Shown here: in pieces, positions 6,756 through 14,618 of the stretch
How positions within the stretch are numbered: position 1 is the first letter of the stretch
Layout of the letters: each line of letters begins with the position of its first letter
Source: JBJXGF01 sp046153015
GTDB taxonomy: Bacteria; Actinomycetota; Acidimicrobiia; Acidimicrobiales; CAIXPF01
NCBI GenBank assembly: GCA_046153015.1
Contig: JBJXGF010000070.1
Coordinates: forward strand, 1-16,004
Direction of reading: 5' to 3'
DNA: 16,004 nt
Program-made: the position numbers and the translations under genes
The notes under the pieces: model-generated
The model's database searches: none
What the model was told of the DNA's origin: nothing
Seen by the model: only the letters and a program-made list of their open reading frames with translations

Positions 6756-7894
6756 CGACGCACCCGCCGGTTCCAGGCCTGCGCCCAGTCCGCGGCCGTC
6801 TCGGCGTTGATCAGCACCGCGCCGGGCAGCTCGTGCACCCGGCCGCGCCCGCTCACGCCGATGCGCCCGATCGTCACGCTCTCGAAACGGGCCCGGAGCG
6901 GCCCGACCGCCACCAGGTCGCTCGCCGTGCTCTGGCCGGTGATCACCGCCAGCGACAGCCCGCCGCGCTCCCCCGCGGCCTGCGCGGCGATGTTGGCGAG
7001 GCCCGCGGTCGGCGAACGGGCGAGCCCGGCCAGCTGGTCGAGCACCGTATCGACCCGGGCGCCGCGCTCGGCGCTCAGCGTCAGACCGTCGGTGGTGCGC
7101 AGCCGCACGGGGAACCGGTTGGCGGCGCAGGCGACGACGATCGAGGCGGCGCAGCGGACCGCGTCGTCGAAGGAGTCCTCGGTGTACACGTCGGACCGCG
7201 TGTCGAGCACCACCAGCGTCCGGGGCTGGTTGGTGTCGACGTTGTGGCGCACCACCAGCGTGCCGGTGCGCGCCGAGGACTTCCAGTGGATCAGGCGCAG
7301 GTCGTCGCCCCGCACGTACTCGCGCAGGGTGTGGAAGGCCACGCCGCCGCGGGGGGCGGCGCCGGAGGTGGGTCCGTCGAGGTCGTGGGCCTGGCCGGCG
7401 GGGAACGGCGTCACGCTGTAGGTGGCCGGGTGCACCCAGAGCGTCTCGAAGGAGCGCTGGCGCTGGCCGAAGCGCACGAAGGCGAACGGGTCGGAGCGGC
7501 TCACGAGCAGCGGACCCACCTGGTACACGCCCCGCCGGTCGGTCGGCAGCTTGTAAGGCCGGCTGAACGTGGCGCCCGGCTCGAGGCTGGGCACCGCCAC
7601 CGGCACCACCGTGTCGCCGAAGGTCTCGAGCGCCACCATCGAGGGGCTGCGCCGCCGGGAGCGGTTGGTCACCGTGAGCACCGCGGTGGCGGCCTTGCCC
7701 TCCACCACCCGGACCGGGCGGACCTCACGGCGGGCGTCGAGCTTGGGCCGGGAGATCATCCAGAGCGCGGCGATGACGATCACGGTCAGAAACGCTGCGC
7801 CCACGATCAGCAGCTCCACGTAGCGGAGCGCGAAACCGACGACGAACAGCGCCGCCGTGAGCAGCGCGGCGGCCTTGCCGGAGCGGGTGAGCAT
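6752..7894 (-). CDS. DUF58 domain membrane protein
   Basis: 380 residues with two N-terminal hydrophobic segments (about 7-24 and 28-47). A beta-rich region follows (TAVLTVTNRSRRRSP, YQVGPLLVSRSDPFAF), then the DUF58 signature FHTLREYVRGDD (187-198), LRLIHWKSSARTG (199-211). After it comes a von Willebrand A-like stretch, TLVVLDTRSD (226-235), with a partly kept metal-site pattern. DUF58 proteins are regularly encoded between a MoxR ATPase and a transglutaminase-like protein and are thought to work with the ATPase on envelope protein maturation; the precise role is not established. The gene starts 10 bases after moxR ends and overlaps tgpA by 4 bases, so the three form one operon. A GGAG sequence near the end of moxR may serve as its ribosome-binding site, at a rather long spacing of 13 bases. 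Confidence 0.92.
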   Translation of the reverse strand: MLTRSGKAAALLTAALFVVGFALRYVELLIVGAAFLTVIVIAALWMISRPKLDARREVRPVRVVEGKAATAVLTVTNRSRRRSPSMVALETFGDTVVPVAVPSLEPGATFSRPYKLPTDRRGVYQVGPLLVSRSDPFAFVRFGQRQRSFETLWVHPATYSVTPFPAGQAHDLDGPTSGAAPRGGVAFHTLREYVRGDDLRLIHWKSSARTGTLVVRHNVDTNQPRTLVVLDTRSDVYTEDSFDDAVRCAASIVVACAANRFPVRLRTTDGLTLSAERGARVDTVLDQLAGLARSPTAGLANIAAQAAGERGGLSLAVITGQSTASDLVAVGPLRARFESVTIGRIGVSGRGRVHELPGAVLINAETAADWAQAWNRRVRR

Positions 7895-7904
7895 CGGCGG
7901 GCCG

Positions 7905-8930
7905 CTACTCCTCAGCGCGCTCCTGGGGCACCGGCAGCTGATCCATGAGCCGGCCGAGCAGGTCGGTCGTGCGGTGGCCCTGCAGCTCGGCCTCCGGGGT
8001 CAGGATCATCCGGTGGCAGAGCACGAGCGGCGCCAACTCCTTCACGTCGTCGGGGATCACGAACGAGCGGCCCTGCGACGCGGCGTAGGCCCGGGCGGCT
8101 CGGGCCAGCGCCACCGTGCCCCGCGGGCTCACGCCGAGGCGCAGCTCGGGCATGGGCCGGGTGGCCGAGCACAGATCGACGAGGTAGCTCGCCAGCTTCG
8201 GTGCGATGTAGATCTTGTCGGTGAGCGCGATCATGCGGCGCACCTCGGCCGCGCTCACCACGGCGCGCAGGTCTTCCGCCATCGTGCCCCCGGCGCTGTT
8301 GCCGATGATCAGCAGCTCCGAGTCGTGGTCGGGGTAGCCGAGCGCCATCCGCATCATGAACCGGTCGATCTGCGCCTCGGGCAGGCGGTACGTGCCGTCG
8401 TGCTCGACGGGGTTCTGGGTGGCGATCACGATGAACGGGCGGGGCACGAGGTACGGCGTGGAGTCGACCGTGACCTGATGCTCCTCCATCACCTCGAGCA
8501 GCGCCGACTGGGTCTTGGGCGAGGCCCGGTTAATCTCGTCGCCGATGACCACGTTGGCGAACACGCCGCCGGGGTGGAACTCGAAGTCGTTGGTCGAGCG
8601 GTTGTAGATCTGCACGCCGGTCACGTCGGAGGGCAGCAGGTCGGGCGTGAACTGGATCCGCTGCCAGCTCCCCTCGATCGACCCGGCGATGGCCTTGGCC
8701 AGCGAGGTCTTGCCGGTGCCGGGCACGTCCTCGATGAGCAGGTGGCCCTCGGCGAAGAGGCACACGAGCGCCATCCGGATGGCCAGCGCCTTCCCCTTGA
8801 TCACCTGCTCGACGTTGTCGCCGATCGCCTCGAAGTTCTGGGCGAAGCGGGTGGCCCGCTGGGCGGTGCTCTCGGGTCGCGCGTCGGTCACCAAGCCGTC
8901 CTTGCGGGTGGGGAGCACGTCTTTGGGCAT
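7905..8930 (-). CDS. moxR: MoxR-family AAA+ ATPase
   Basis: 341 residues from the chosen start. Walker A is EDVPGTGKTS (about 67-76), the Walker B region is VVIGDEINRASPKTQSALLE (127-146), the sensor-1 motif is ATQNP (170-174) and the sensor-2 region is GVSPRG (266-271). Length and order fit MoxR chaperone-like ATPases. The open frame extends to 9062, but codons upstream of the ATG at 8928-8930 lose the G/C third-position bias that begins right after it. A second candidate is the GTG at 8889-8891, preceded by AAGGA at good spacing and giving a family-like N-terminus thirteen residues shorter. It heads the minus-strand operon moxR, DUF58, tgpA, followed without a gap by the nitrile hydratase genes. 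Confidence 0.93.
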   Translation of the reverse strand: MPKDVLPTRKDGLVTDARPESTAQRATRFAQNFEAIGDNVEQVIKGKALAIRMALVCLFAEGHLLIEDVPGTGKTSLAKAIAGSIEGSWQRIQFTPDLLPSDVTGVQIYNRSTNDFEFHPGGVFANVVIGDEINRASPKTQSALLEVMEEHQVTVDSTPYLVPRPFIVIATQNPVEHDGTYRLPEAQIDRFMMRMALGYPDHDSELLIIGNSAGGTMAEDLRAVVSAAEVRRMIALTDKIYIAPKLASYLVDLCSATRPMPELRLGVSPRGTVALARAARAYAASQGRSFVIPDDVKELAPLVLCHRMILTPEAELQGHRTTDLLGRLMDQLPVPQERAEE

Positions 8931-9632
8931 CCTCTGAAAACCGATCTCTGAAGCTGCGATGACGGCGCCCGCGAGTAGGTAGGCCCGCTCTCGCGCCGGC
9001 GGGCCTCCCGAGCGCCGACCCGGCGCCCCCGCGAGCGGGCGGCGGCGCCCGTCGGCGAGCACTCAGCAGGGGAAAACCGTAGCCCCCCAGGCGCAAAGTC
9101 CACGGGTAGGCGATTACAGGTGGGCGACATTTGCCGTTCGAGCCACATGAGCGTTCGCCCAACTACCTTCCGTGGGATTGTGGGGCCAATCGAAGGGCGC
9201 CAGCACGACCGTCTCCCTGACGTCGTAAGCCGGCGGATAATCGCGCCCCGTGGCGGCCCCAGCACGTGCCGCAGCGTCCGGGGTCCGTGAGCGGGGGCAG
9301 GGCGGGCTGCGCCGCCGAGCCGAGCCGCCGTGTTCCGGACGCCCGCGCGGCGCACGTTCACCACCTGCCGAGAGCCTCCCGCACACGCTCGGGCCAGACC
9401 GCCGTGGCTGGCCGTCGTCAGCTTAGAGCGCCCACCCCGCCCGGCCGGGCGCGACGGCGCACGGCTCCACCTCCCTCCCGGGCGAAGCCGTGCGCAGCCA
9501 CGACCGTAAACCGCGCCGCCGCCGGGCGCCCTGGGCCCTCGGACCGGCGCGGCTCCGGTCCCGCGGGCGCCCAGGGGCTACGCTTCGTGGCGGGGGCGTA
9601 CACCGTTGTCCTAGACGTCGAAGGGACCGCGC
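8931..9632. other. Gene-free region between divergent moxR and debranching-enzyme genes
   Basis: About 700 bases with no convincing gene; the short open frames here are Arg/Pro/Ala-rich products of the base composition with no family motifs. The part from about 9070 to 9260 is visibly less GC-rich than its surroundings, as expected for control DNA. It holds a 7-bp inverted repeat TGGGCGA/TCGCCCA around 9121-9160. A GATAAT at 9236-9241 resembles a -10 on the plus strand but has no -35 at proper spacing. GCCCGCT (near 8982) and AGCGGGC (near 9035) could pair in the moxR leader. Promoters for both divergent genes must lie here, but I cannot place them with confidence. Confidence 0.6.
9529..9576 (+). 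promoter_or_regulatory. Nested hairpin upstream of the debranching-enzyme gene
   Basis: An outer 8-bp stem CCCTGGGC (9529-9536)/GCCCAGGG (9569-9576) encloses an inner perfect 7-bp stem GGACCGG (9541-9547)/CCGGTCC (9555-9561) with a seven-base loop. It ends 56 bases before the start codon. It could be a 5' leader structure, an operator-like palindrome or a terminator for transcription entering from upstream. High GC makes chance stems common, but two perfect nested ones are less so. Confidence 0.4.
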
Positions 9633-11819
9633 ATGACGGCGCTGTGGGGATCGGGCGGCTGGGCGGCCGACGCCGGACCCCTCGGTCCCGCCTCGGCGGC
9701 GGCGGTGGGCGCGGCGGGCGCCGTCACGGTGGTGGAGGGGGCCACCTTCTGCCTCTCGGACCGCTCGGGCGACATCAACCCCAACCTCCCCCAGGGCCTG
9801 TTCGCGCTCGACACCCGGGTGCTGTCGCGCTGGGAGCTGCGGGTCAACGGCCACGCCCTCGAGCCGCTCACCGTGATCTCCGACGCGCCGAACACCGCCA
9901 CCTTCCTCGGCCGAGCCCGCCCCTTGCCCGGCCGGGCCGACAGCGACGTGCTGATCTTCCGCCGTCGCGTGCTCGGGCACGGCATGCACGAGCAGCTCGT
10001 GCTGCGCAACTACGGCAGCGCGCCAGCTCAGGTGGTGGTCGAGCTCTTCACCGAGGCCGACTTCGCCGACGTGGCCGAGGTCCGCGAGGGCCGGGTCACG
10101 CACCGCGGCCGGCACAGCTACGAGCTCGGCGCCGGCGGGTTCACCTACGGCTGGCGCCAGGACCGCGTGACGAAGGAGGTGCACATCACCTTCTCCGAGC
10201 CCGCCATCGTGGAGCCGGGCTCGGCGTCCTGGCGCGGCTCGATCGCCGCCCACGAGGAGCTGACGATCGGCCTGGAGGCGGTGCTGGCATTGGGCGGCGC
10301 CCCGCTCGAGCTGCTGCCCCGCTGGGACCGCGAACCGGGAGCGGCAGGTGACGTGGGGCGCGGGTCCGAGCCGACCGCTGACGGCGCCCGCCGCCCCGTC
10401 GCCGACTGGCGGCGCCACGTGCCGGTGCTCGAAACCGACTACCCGCCGCTGCACCGCGCCCTGACCCAGGGCCTGGCCGACCTCGGCGCGCTGCGCATCT
10501 CGGACCCCGAGCACCCGGAACGGGCGATGGTGGCCGCCGGGGCGCCCTGGTGGATGACCGTGTGCGGGCGGGACTCGCTGCTCACCGCCTGGATGACGAT
10601 GCTGGTCGACGCCGAGCTGGCCCAGGGCGTGCTCGAGACCCTCGCCCGCTTCCAGGGCGTGCGCGTCGACGCCGACACCGACGAGCAGCCGGGTCGGATC
10701 CTCAACGAGATCCGCTTCGGCGCCGCCGCCCAGCCGCTGCTCGGCGGCGGGCGGATCTCCTACGACACGATCGACGCCACGCCGCTGTTCGTGATGCTCC
10801 TGGGCGAGCTGCGCCGCTGGGGCCAGGCCCCGGCCGTGGTCGAGCGGCTGCTGCCCAATGCCGACGCGGCGCTGGCGTGGATCGACGCCTACGGCGACCT
10901 CGACGGCGATGGGTACGTGGAGTACGAGCCCACCGAGGAGGGCCTGCACCTCGGCTGGAAGGACAGCGTCGGGGCGATCCGCGGCGCCGACGGCGCCGTC
11001 CCCGAGGGGCCGATCGCGCTCTGCGAGGTGCAGGGCTACGTGTACGCCGCCTTCCTCGCCCGCTCCCGCTTCGCCGAGGAGGCGGGCGACTCGGCCACCG
11101 CCGAGCGCTGCCGGGCCCGGGCGCTGCGGCTGCGGGAGTCGTTCAACCGGGACTTCTGGCTGCCCGAGCAGGGCTGCTTCGCCCTCGGGCTCGACGGCGA
11201 CAAGCGCCCGATCGACGCGGTGGCCTCGAACATGGGCCACTGCCTGTGGACCGGCATCGTCGACGGGGAGCGGGCGGCGCCGGTGGCCGCCCGCCTGCTC
11301 TCGCCCGAGCTGTTCAGCGGCTGGGGGATCCGCACCCTCGCCTCGAACATGGCGGCGTACAACCCAGTGAGCTACCACAGCGGCTCGGTGTGGCCCCACG
11401 ACACCGCGATCTGCGCGGCCGGGCTCATGCGCTACGGCTTCGTGGAGGAGTCCCAGCGGGTCGTGCTCGCCCTGCTCGAGGCGGCCATGCACAGCGGCGG
11501 GCGGCTCCCCGAGCTCTTCGCCGGGTTCGGGCGCGACGAGCTGCCCGCCCCGGCCCCCTACCCCACCGCGTGCTCGCCCCAGGCGTGGGCGGCGGCCGCG
11601 CCGCTGCTGCTGCTGCGCACGCTGCTGCGCTTCGACCCGCTCACCCCCCGCCGCCGCCTCTGGGCCGCCCCGGCGCCGCCCCCGCAGATCCGCCGGCTCC
11701 GCCTCGGCGGCATCCCGCTCGGGCGTTCGATGCTCTCGATCGAGTACGACGAGGGCGTCACCGCCGTGCACGGCCTCGAGGGCATCGAGCTGCTCGAGGC
11801 CCCCCGCCCGCCGTACTGA
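9633..11819 (+). CDS. Glycogen-debranching-type glycoside hydrolase (amylo-alpha-1,6-glucosidase family)
   Basis: 728 residues, ATG start with AAGGGA at 9621-9626, six bases upstream. The N-terminal beta domain typical of bacterial debranching-like proteins spans about 30-225 (GATFCLSDRSGDI, GLFALDTRVLSRWEL, RRVLGHGMHEQLVLRNYG). A variable linker (about 230-255) leads to an (alpha/alpha)6-type catalytic domain of about 260-670. Key motifs are WWMTVCGRDSLLTAWM (306-321), QPGRILNEIRFG (352-363), YDTIDATPLFV, DGDGYVEY, LHLGWKDSVGAI (438-449, D444 a likely catalytic acid by position), ASNMGHCLWTGI, and YHSGSVWPHDTAI (581-593). The family acts on alpha-glucan branch points or related small glucosides; the substrate here is not defined. 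No signal peptide is seen, so it is probably cytoplasmic. It stands alone, with no other glycogen genes in the window. Confidence 0.85.
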   Translation: MTALWGSGGWAADAGPLGPASAAAVGAAGAVTVVEGATFCLSDRSGDINPNLPQGLFALDTRVLSRWELRVNGHALEPLTVISDAPNTATFLGRARPLPGRADSDVLIFRRRVLGHGMHEQLVLRNYGSAPAQVVVELFTEADFADVAEVREGRVTHRGRHSYELGAGGFTYGWRQDRVTKEVHITFSEPAIVEPGSASWRGSIAAHEELTIGLEAVLALGGAPLELLPRWDREPGAAGDVGRGSEPTADGARRPVADWRRHVPVLETDYPPLHRALTQGLADLGALRISDPEHPERAMVAAGAPWWMTVCGRDSLLTAWMTMLVDAELAQGVLETLARFQGVRVDADTDEQPGRILNEIRFGAAAQPLLGGGRISYDTIDATPLFVMLLGELRRWGQAPAVVERLLPNADAALAWIDAYGDLDGDGYVEYEPTEEGLHLGWKDSVGAIRGADGAVPEGPIALCEVQGYVYAAFLARSRFAEEAGDSATAERCRARALRLRESFNRDFWLPEQGCFALGLDGDKRPIDAVASNMGHCLWTGIVDGERAAPVAARLLSPELFSGWGIRTLASNMAAYNPVSYHSGSVWPHDTAICAAGLMRYGFVEESQRVVLALLEAAMHSGGRLPELFAGFGRDELPAPAPYPTACSPQAWAAAAPLLLLRTLLRFDPLTPRRRLWAAPAPPPQIRRLRLGGIPLGRSMLSIEYDEGVTAVHGLEGIELLEAPRPPY

Positions 11820-11829
11820 GCCCCTCCGA

Positions 11830-11946
11830 CGAGGCGTTGCTGACTCCGAGATCCTCGACCGTGTCGAGCACACGCACGACCGCATCACCGTCACCCGTAA
11901 CGGCCGAGCTGCTGTCGGACCCCGCGGCGAACCAGCCGTACGCTGA
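11830..11946 (+). pseudogene. Relic of a Phd/YefM-type antitoxin gene
   Basis: Starting right after the debranching-enzyme stop, one plus-strand frame reads VADSEILDRVEHTHDRITV (11836-11892) then TRNGR. This matches the core of Phd/YefM antitoxins (SE(I/L)(V/L)DRVE....RV.VTRNGRP.AV). There is no start codon or complete N-terminus. The downstream frame (+1) gives AELLSDPAAN (11903-11932), like the ELLSDPE.. end of the same family, as if the middle segment and reading frame had been lost by deletion. The first frame stops at 11944-11946. No intact toxin follows. The fragment is short, so the identification rests on pattern recognition. Confidence 0.45.
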
Positions 11947-12131
11947 CCCCTCCCGTTGGCGGTTATGGCGGGTTGATCGCGTCGCCCGAAGTATTGACCG
12001 CGCGTGCAACGTTCTGGCCTGCGGTTTTGTGGACCCTTCGACGGGGTCTACTCGGCCGGGCGCGAACAACCCGCCACAACCTCGCCATCGCCCCGTTTCC
12101 CGACGGCCCCACGCGCCGAGCGCGGCAAGGC
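11947..12131. other. Non-coding stretch after the antitoxin relic
   Basis: No supportable gene on either strand. The composition is less GC-rich around 11950-12060 than in neighbouring genes. It might hold further decayed toxin-antitoxin DNA (a plus frame reads ADPSRWRLWRVD, faintly RelE-like), but this is too weak to call. Confidence 0.4.
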
Positions 12132-12168
12132 CGCCGCTCAGCACCGCCCCAAAATCGGCTGAGCGGCG
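12132..12168 (-). terminator. Strong palindrome after the SnoaL-like gene, probable terminator
   Basis: CGCCGCTCAGC (12132-12142) and GCTGAGCGGCG (12158-12168) form a perfect stem, 11 bp at full extension, with a 15-base loop containing CCCCAAAA. It begins 24 bases past the stop of the minus-strand SnoaL-like gene and lies downstream of the plus-strand debranching gene and relic, so it could stop transcription from either side. There is no T-run, which is common for actinobacterial terminators. Confidence 0.5.
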
Positions 12169-12192
12169 CTGCGGCCGGGATACGAGGTCCTG

Positions 12193-12690
12193 CTAGAGCC
12201 GGTACAGCGGATCGTCGGGAAGACGGCCGCCGGCGTTGATCTTGCCCGCCCAACGGCGGCGGGCGGCCAGGGTGTCCACGTCGCGCACGGCGAGCCGGCG
12301 GGCGATGGCCCACCGGCCGTCTCGGCGTTCGAACCGGTCGAGGTAGCGGCCGGCGAACACCTCGACCTCGCCGTCGCCGCCCCCGGGGTCGACCCGCTGG
12401 TTGAACGCCAGCACGTAGCTCTCGACCTTCGCCGCATCGGCGCCGTCCCAGTCGACGATCACGTTGTGGACCGTGTGATGGGACGCGGCCCACACCTGGC
12501 TCGCGCCGCGCACGGCCCAGGCGGCGAACTCCCGGCCGTTGCCGACGAAGGTTCCGTGGTCATCGACTCCGTCGGGGTGGTAGCAGCTCGCCAAGGTCGC
12601 CTCGTCGCAGCGGTCGACGCCGCGGCAGTAGCGGTTCAGCACCTCTTCGATCTGCAGGCGGTCGATCAACCGGGCCAGCTCGTCGTCCAT
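12193..12690 (-). CDS. SnoaL-like (NTF2-fold) protein
   Basis: 165 residues. The sequence LIDRLQIEEVLNRYCRGVDR (8-27), CDEATLASCYHPDGVDDHG (28-46), NGREFAAWAV, ASHHTVHNVIVDWDG (69-83), ESYVLAFNQRV and a C-terminal RYLDRFERRDGRWAIARR... is typical of the SnoaL-like domain. Members are small cone-shaped barrels that act as dehydratases, isomerases or hydrolases, or simply bind ligands. Conserved polar residues in this pattern are Y21, D26, D40, H71 and H72, so an enzyme related to scytalone dehydratase is possible, but the substrate cannot be read from the sequence. ATG at 12688-12690; no good ribosome-binding site is visible. It is divergent from the cofH-like gene with a 135-base shared upstream region. 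No signal peptide. Confidence 0.8.
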   Translation of the reverse strand: MDDELARLIDRLQIEEVLNRYCRGVDRCDEATLASCYHPDGVDDHGTFVGNGREFAAWAVRGASQVWAASHHTVHNVIVDWDGADAAKVESYVLAFNQRVDPGGGDGEVEVFAGRYLDRFERRDGRWAIARRLAVRDVDTLAARRRWAGKINAGGRLPDDPLYRL

Positions 12691-12776
12691 GAGCCCATAG
12701 TGGCAGGCGAAGCGGACCGCGACCGGCTGGCCCGCACCGACCGGTCCGGCGGCGGAGACCGCGCCGGCCAAGTTGG

Positions 12777-12782
12777 TATAGA
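12777..12782 (+). promoter_or_regulatory. Possible -10 box for the cofH-like gene
   Basis: TATAGA stands out in a very GC-rich stretch, 43 bases before the ATG at 12826, which would leave a leader of about 36 bases carrying GGGAGC as ribosome-binding site. A matching TTGACA-like -35 is not seen; GGAGAC lies at the 17-base spacing. Confidence 0.35.
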
Positions 12783-12825
12783 GTTTCAACCATTCGTGTC
12801 CACCCCCCGCGGGAGCGCTGGCCGC

Positions 12826-14601
12826 ATGCCGAATGACCAGGTGACGAAGCTGGCTCTCGACGAGCTCGACGAGCTGACTGCACAGGCGCGAGCCCGGCGG
12901 CGGGCGGCCCACGGCCAGCGGCTCACGTACCGCCTCGCCGGCGACGACGCGCTGGAGGCGCTCACCGACCGGGTCAGCGCCGCCGAGCTGGCGCGCCCCG
13001 ATCGCCCCGACCGGCCGGTCACCGTGGTGCTCGACGGCGGCGCGCCGCTCGAGGTGCAGCTCCACGCCGCGGCGGCGGCGCACGCCGCGCACGGCATGGT
13101 CCAGGCCGTCGAGGTCGGCGGGGGCGGCGCGGCCGCGGCCCGGGCGGCGGCGCTGGCCCGCCTCGCCCGGCCCGACGCGGTCCACGTGATCGGCGACGGC
13201 CTGGCCGGCGCCGCCGCCGGAGCGGACGATTTGGGCGTGGTCAAGGCCGACGAGCTGGCCGCCCTCGAGGCGGCGGCGGCCGAGCTCGGGGTGGTGCTCG
13301 CCGAACGGCTGGCCGTGTTCCCCGAGTGGGCGACCGGGCTGGCCTGGGCGCCGGAGGAGCGCCGCTTCGACGTGCTCGACCGCAGCGACGCCGAGGGCCT
13401 CGCCCGCGACCACGACGGCGCCTGGTTCTCCGGCGCCGACGCCGAGCCGCCCCGGCTGCTGCCCCGAGCCGGTCACGCGCCGGCGGGCAGCGCGGTGGGC
13501 GAGGTGCTGGCCGGTGTCCTCGCCGGCCAGGAGGTGGGCGAGGCCGAGATCGTCCGGCTCTTCGCCGCCCGGGGCCCGGAGCTGGCCGCCGTGTGCGAGG
13601 TGGCCGACCAGCTCCGCCGCGACTCGGTGGGCGACGAGGTCACCTGGGTCTCGAACCGCAACATCAACTACACGAACGTGTGCACGTTCAAGTGCCGGTT
13701 CTGCGGGTTCTCGAAGGGGCCGCTCTCGCTGAACCTGCGGGGCGCGCCCTACCTGCTCACGCTGGACGACATCGCGGAGCGGGTGCGCGAGGCCGCCGAG
13801 CGGGGCGCCACCGAGGTCTGCCTGCAGGGCGGCATCCACCCGGACTTCGACGGCGACTACTACATCGACGTGGCCCGGGCGGTGAAGACGGCCGCGCCCG
13901 ACATCCACGTGCACGGGTTCACCGCGCTCGAGGTGACCGAGGGCGCCAAGCGGCTGGGCGAGCCGCTGGCCGACGACCTCCGCCGGCTCATCGACGCTGG
14001 GCTGCGCTCGCTGCCCGGCACCGCCGCTGAGATCCTCGACGACGAGATCCGGGCGGTGATCTGCCCCGACAAGATCGACACCGACGAGTGGCTCGACTGC
14101 CACCGCACCGCCCACTCGGTCGGGCTGCGCTCGAACGTGACGATCATGTTCGGCTCGGTCGAGCAGCCCGTGCACTGGGCCCGCCACATCGTGCGCACCC
14201 GGGCCCTGCAGAAGGAGACGGGCGGTTTCACCGAGTTCGTGCCGCTGCCGTTCGTGCACATGGCGTCGCCGATCTACCTGCAGCGCCGCTCACGCCGCGG
14301 GCCGACGTTCCGGGAGTCGCTGCTCATGCACGCGGTCGGCCGCATCGCCTACCGCGGCTGGATCGACAACATCCAGGCGTCCTGGGTCAAGCTCGGGCTC
14401 GGCGGCGTGCGCCAGTGCCTCCACGCCGGCGTGAACGACCTCGGCGGCACGCTCATCAACGAGAACATCAGCCGCGCCGCCGGCGCGTCGCACGGCCAGG
14501 AGCTGAACGAGGCCGACTTCCGGGCGTTGGTGGAGGGCGAAGGCCGCACGCTGGCCCAACGCACCACGCTCTACGGCCGGGTGGCGGCGCTCAGCTCGTA
14601 G
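12826..14601 (+). CDS. CofH-type radical SAM enzyme (FO synthase subunit 2-like) with a cysteine-free N-terminal region
   Basis: 591 residues. From about 220 on it is a full CofH domain, the half of FO synthase that joins the tyrosine-derived radical to the pyrimidine precursor in the synthesis of the F420 chromophore. The radical SAM cluster motif is NYTNVCTFKCRFCGFSKG (C286, C290, C293). The lead-in EVGEAEIVRLFAARGPEL and later CLQGGIHPDFDGDYY, HVHGFTALEV, GLRSLPGTAAEIL, FVPLPFVHMASP and AGVNDLGGTLINENISRAAG are family sequence. In many actinobacteria this domain is fused behind a CofG domain in FbiC (about 850 residues). Here the N-terminus is only about 215 residues, Ala-rich and without any cysteine, so it cannot be a working CofG. 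Residues 155-205 (LAERLAVFPEW...EGLARDHDG) resemble the FbiC interdomain linker. Start chosen with GGGAGC nine bases upstream. A separate cofG would be needed elsewhere. Confidence 0.88.
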   Translation: MPNDQVTKLALDELDELTAQARARRRAAHGQRLTYRLAGDDALEALTDRVSAAELARPDRPDRPVTVVLDGGAPLEVQLHAAAAAHAAHGMVQAVEVGGGGAAAARAAALARLARPDAVHVIGDGLAGAAAGADDLGVVKADELAALEAAAAELGVVLAERLAVFPEWATGLAWAPEERRFDVLDRSDAEGLARDHDGAWFSGADAEPPRLLPRAGHAPAGSAVGEVLAGVLAGQEVGEAEIVRLFAARGPELAAVCEVADQLRRDSVGDEVTWVSNRNINYTNVCTFKCRFCGFSKGPLSLNLRGAPYLLTLDDIAERVREAAERGATEVCLQGGIHPDFDGDYYIDVARAVKTAAPDIHVHGFTALEVTEGAKRLGEPLADDLRRLIDAGLRSLPGTAAEILDDEIRAVICPDKIDTDEWLDCHRTAHSVGLRSNVTIMFGSVEQPVHWARHIVRTRALQKETGGFTEFVPLPFVHMASPIYLQRRSRRGPTFRESLLMHAVGRIAYRGWIDNIQASWVKLGLGGVRQCLHAGVNDLGGTLINENISRAAGASHGQELNEADFRALVEGEGRTLAQRTTLYGRVAALSS

Positions 14602-14618
14602 GCGCCGGTCGGTGGGCG

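Noticed and set aside
8931..9062. N-terminal extension of MoxR up to 9062
   Set aside because: Upstream codons lose third-position G/C bias and the extra residues are unlike the family; the ATG at 8928-8930 (or GTG at 8889-8891) is preferred.
9236..9241. GATAAT as a promoter -10 for the debranching-enzyme gene
   Set aside because: No -35 at 16-18 bases and almost 400 bases from the start codon; left as a remark only.
9114..9386. 90-codon minus-strand frame in the moxR upstream region
   Set aside because: No ribosome-binding site, no coding bias and no recognisable family; it lies in probable control DNA.
9423..11894. 823-codon open frame on the minus strand opposite the debranching-enzyme gene
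   Set aside because: It is antisense to a clear gene; its product is Arg/Gly/Ala/His-rich low complexity without motifs, as expected from high GC.
12193..14259. 688-codon minus-strand frame including the SnoaL-like gene
   Set aside because: Only the last 165 codons carry family sequence; the rest is antisense to the cofH-like gene.
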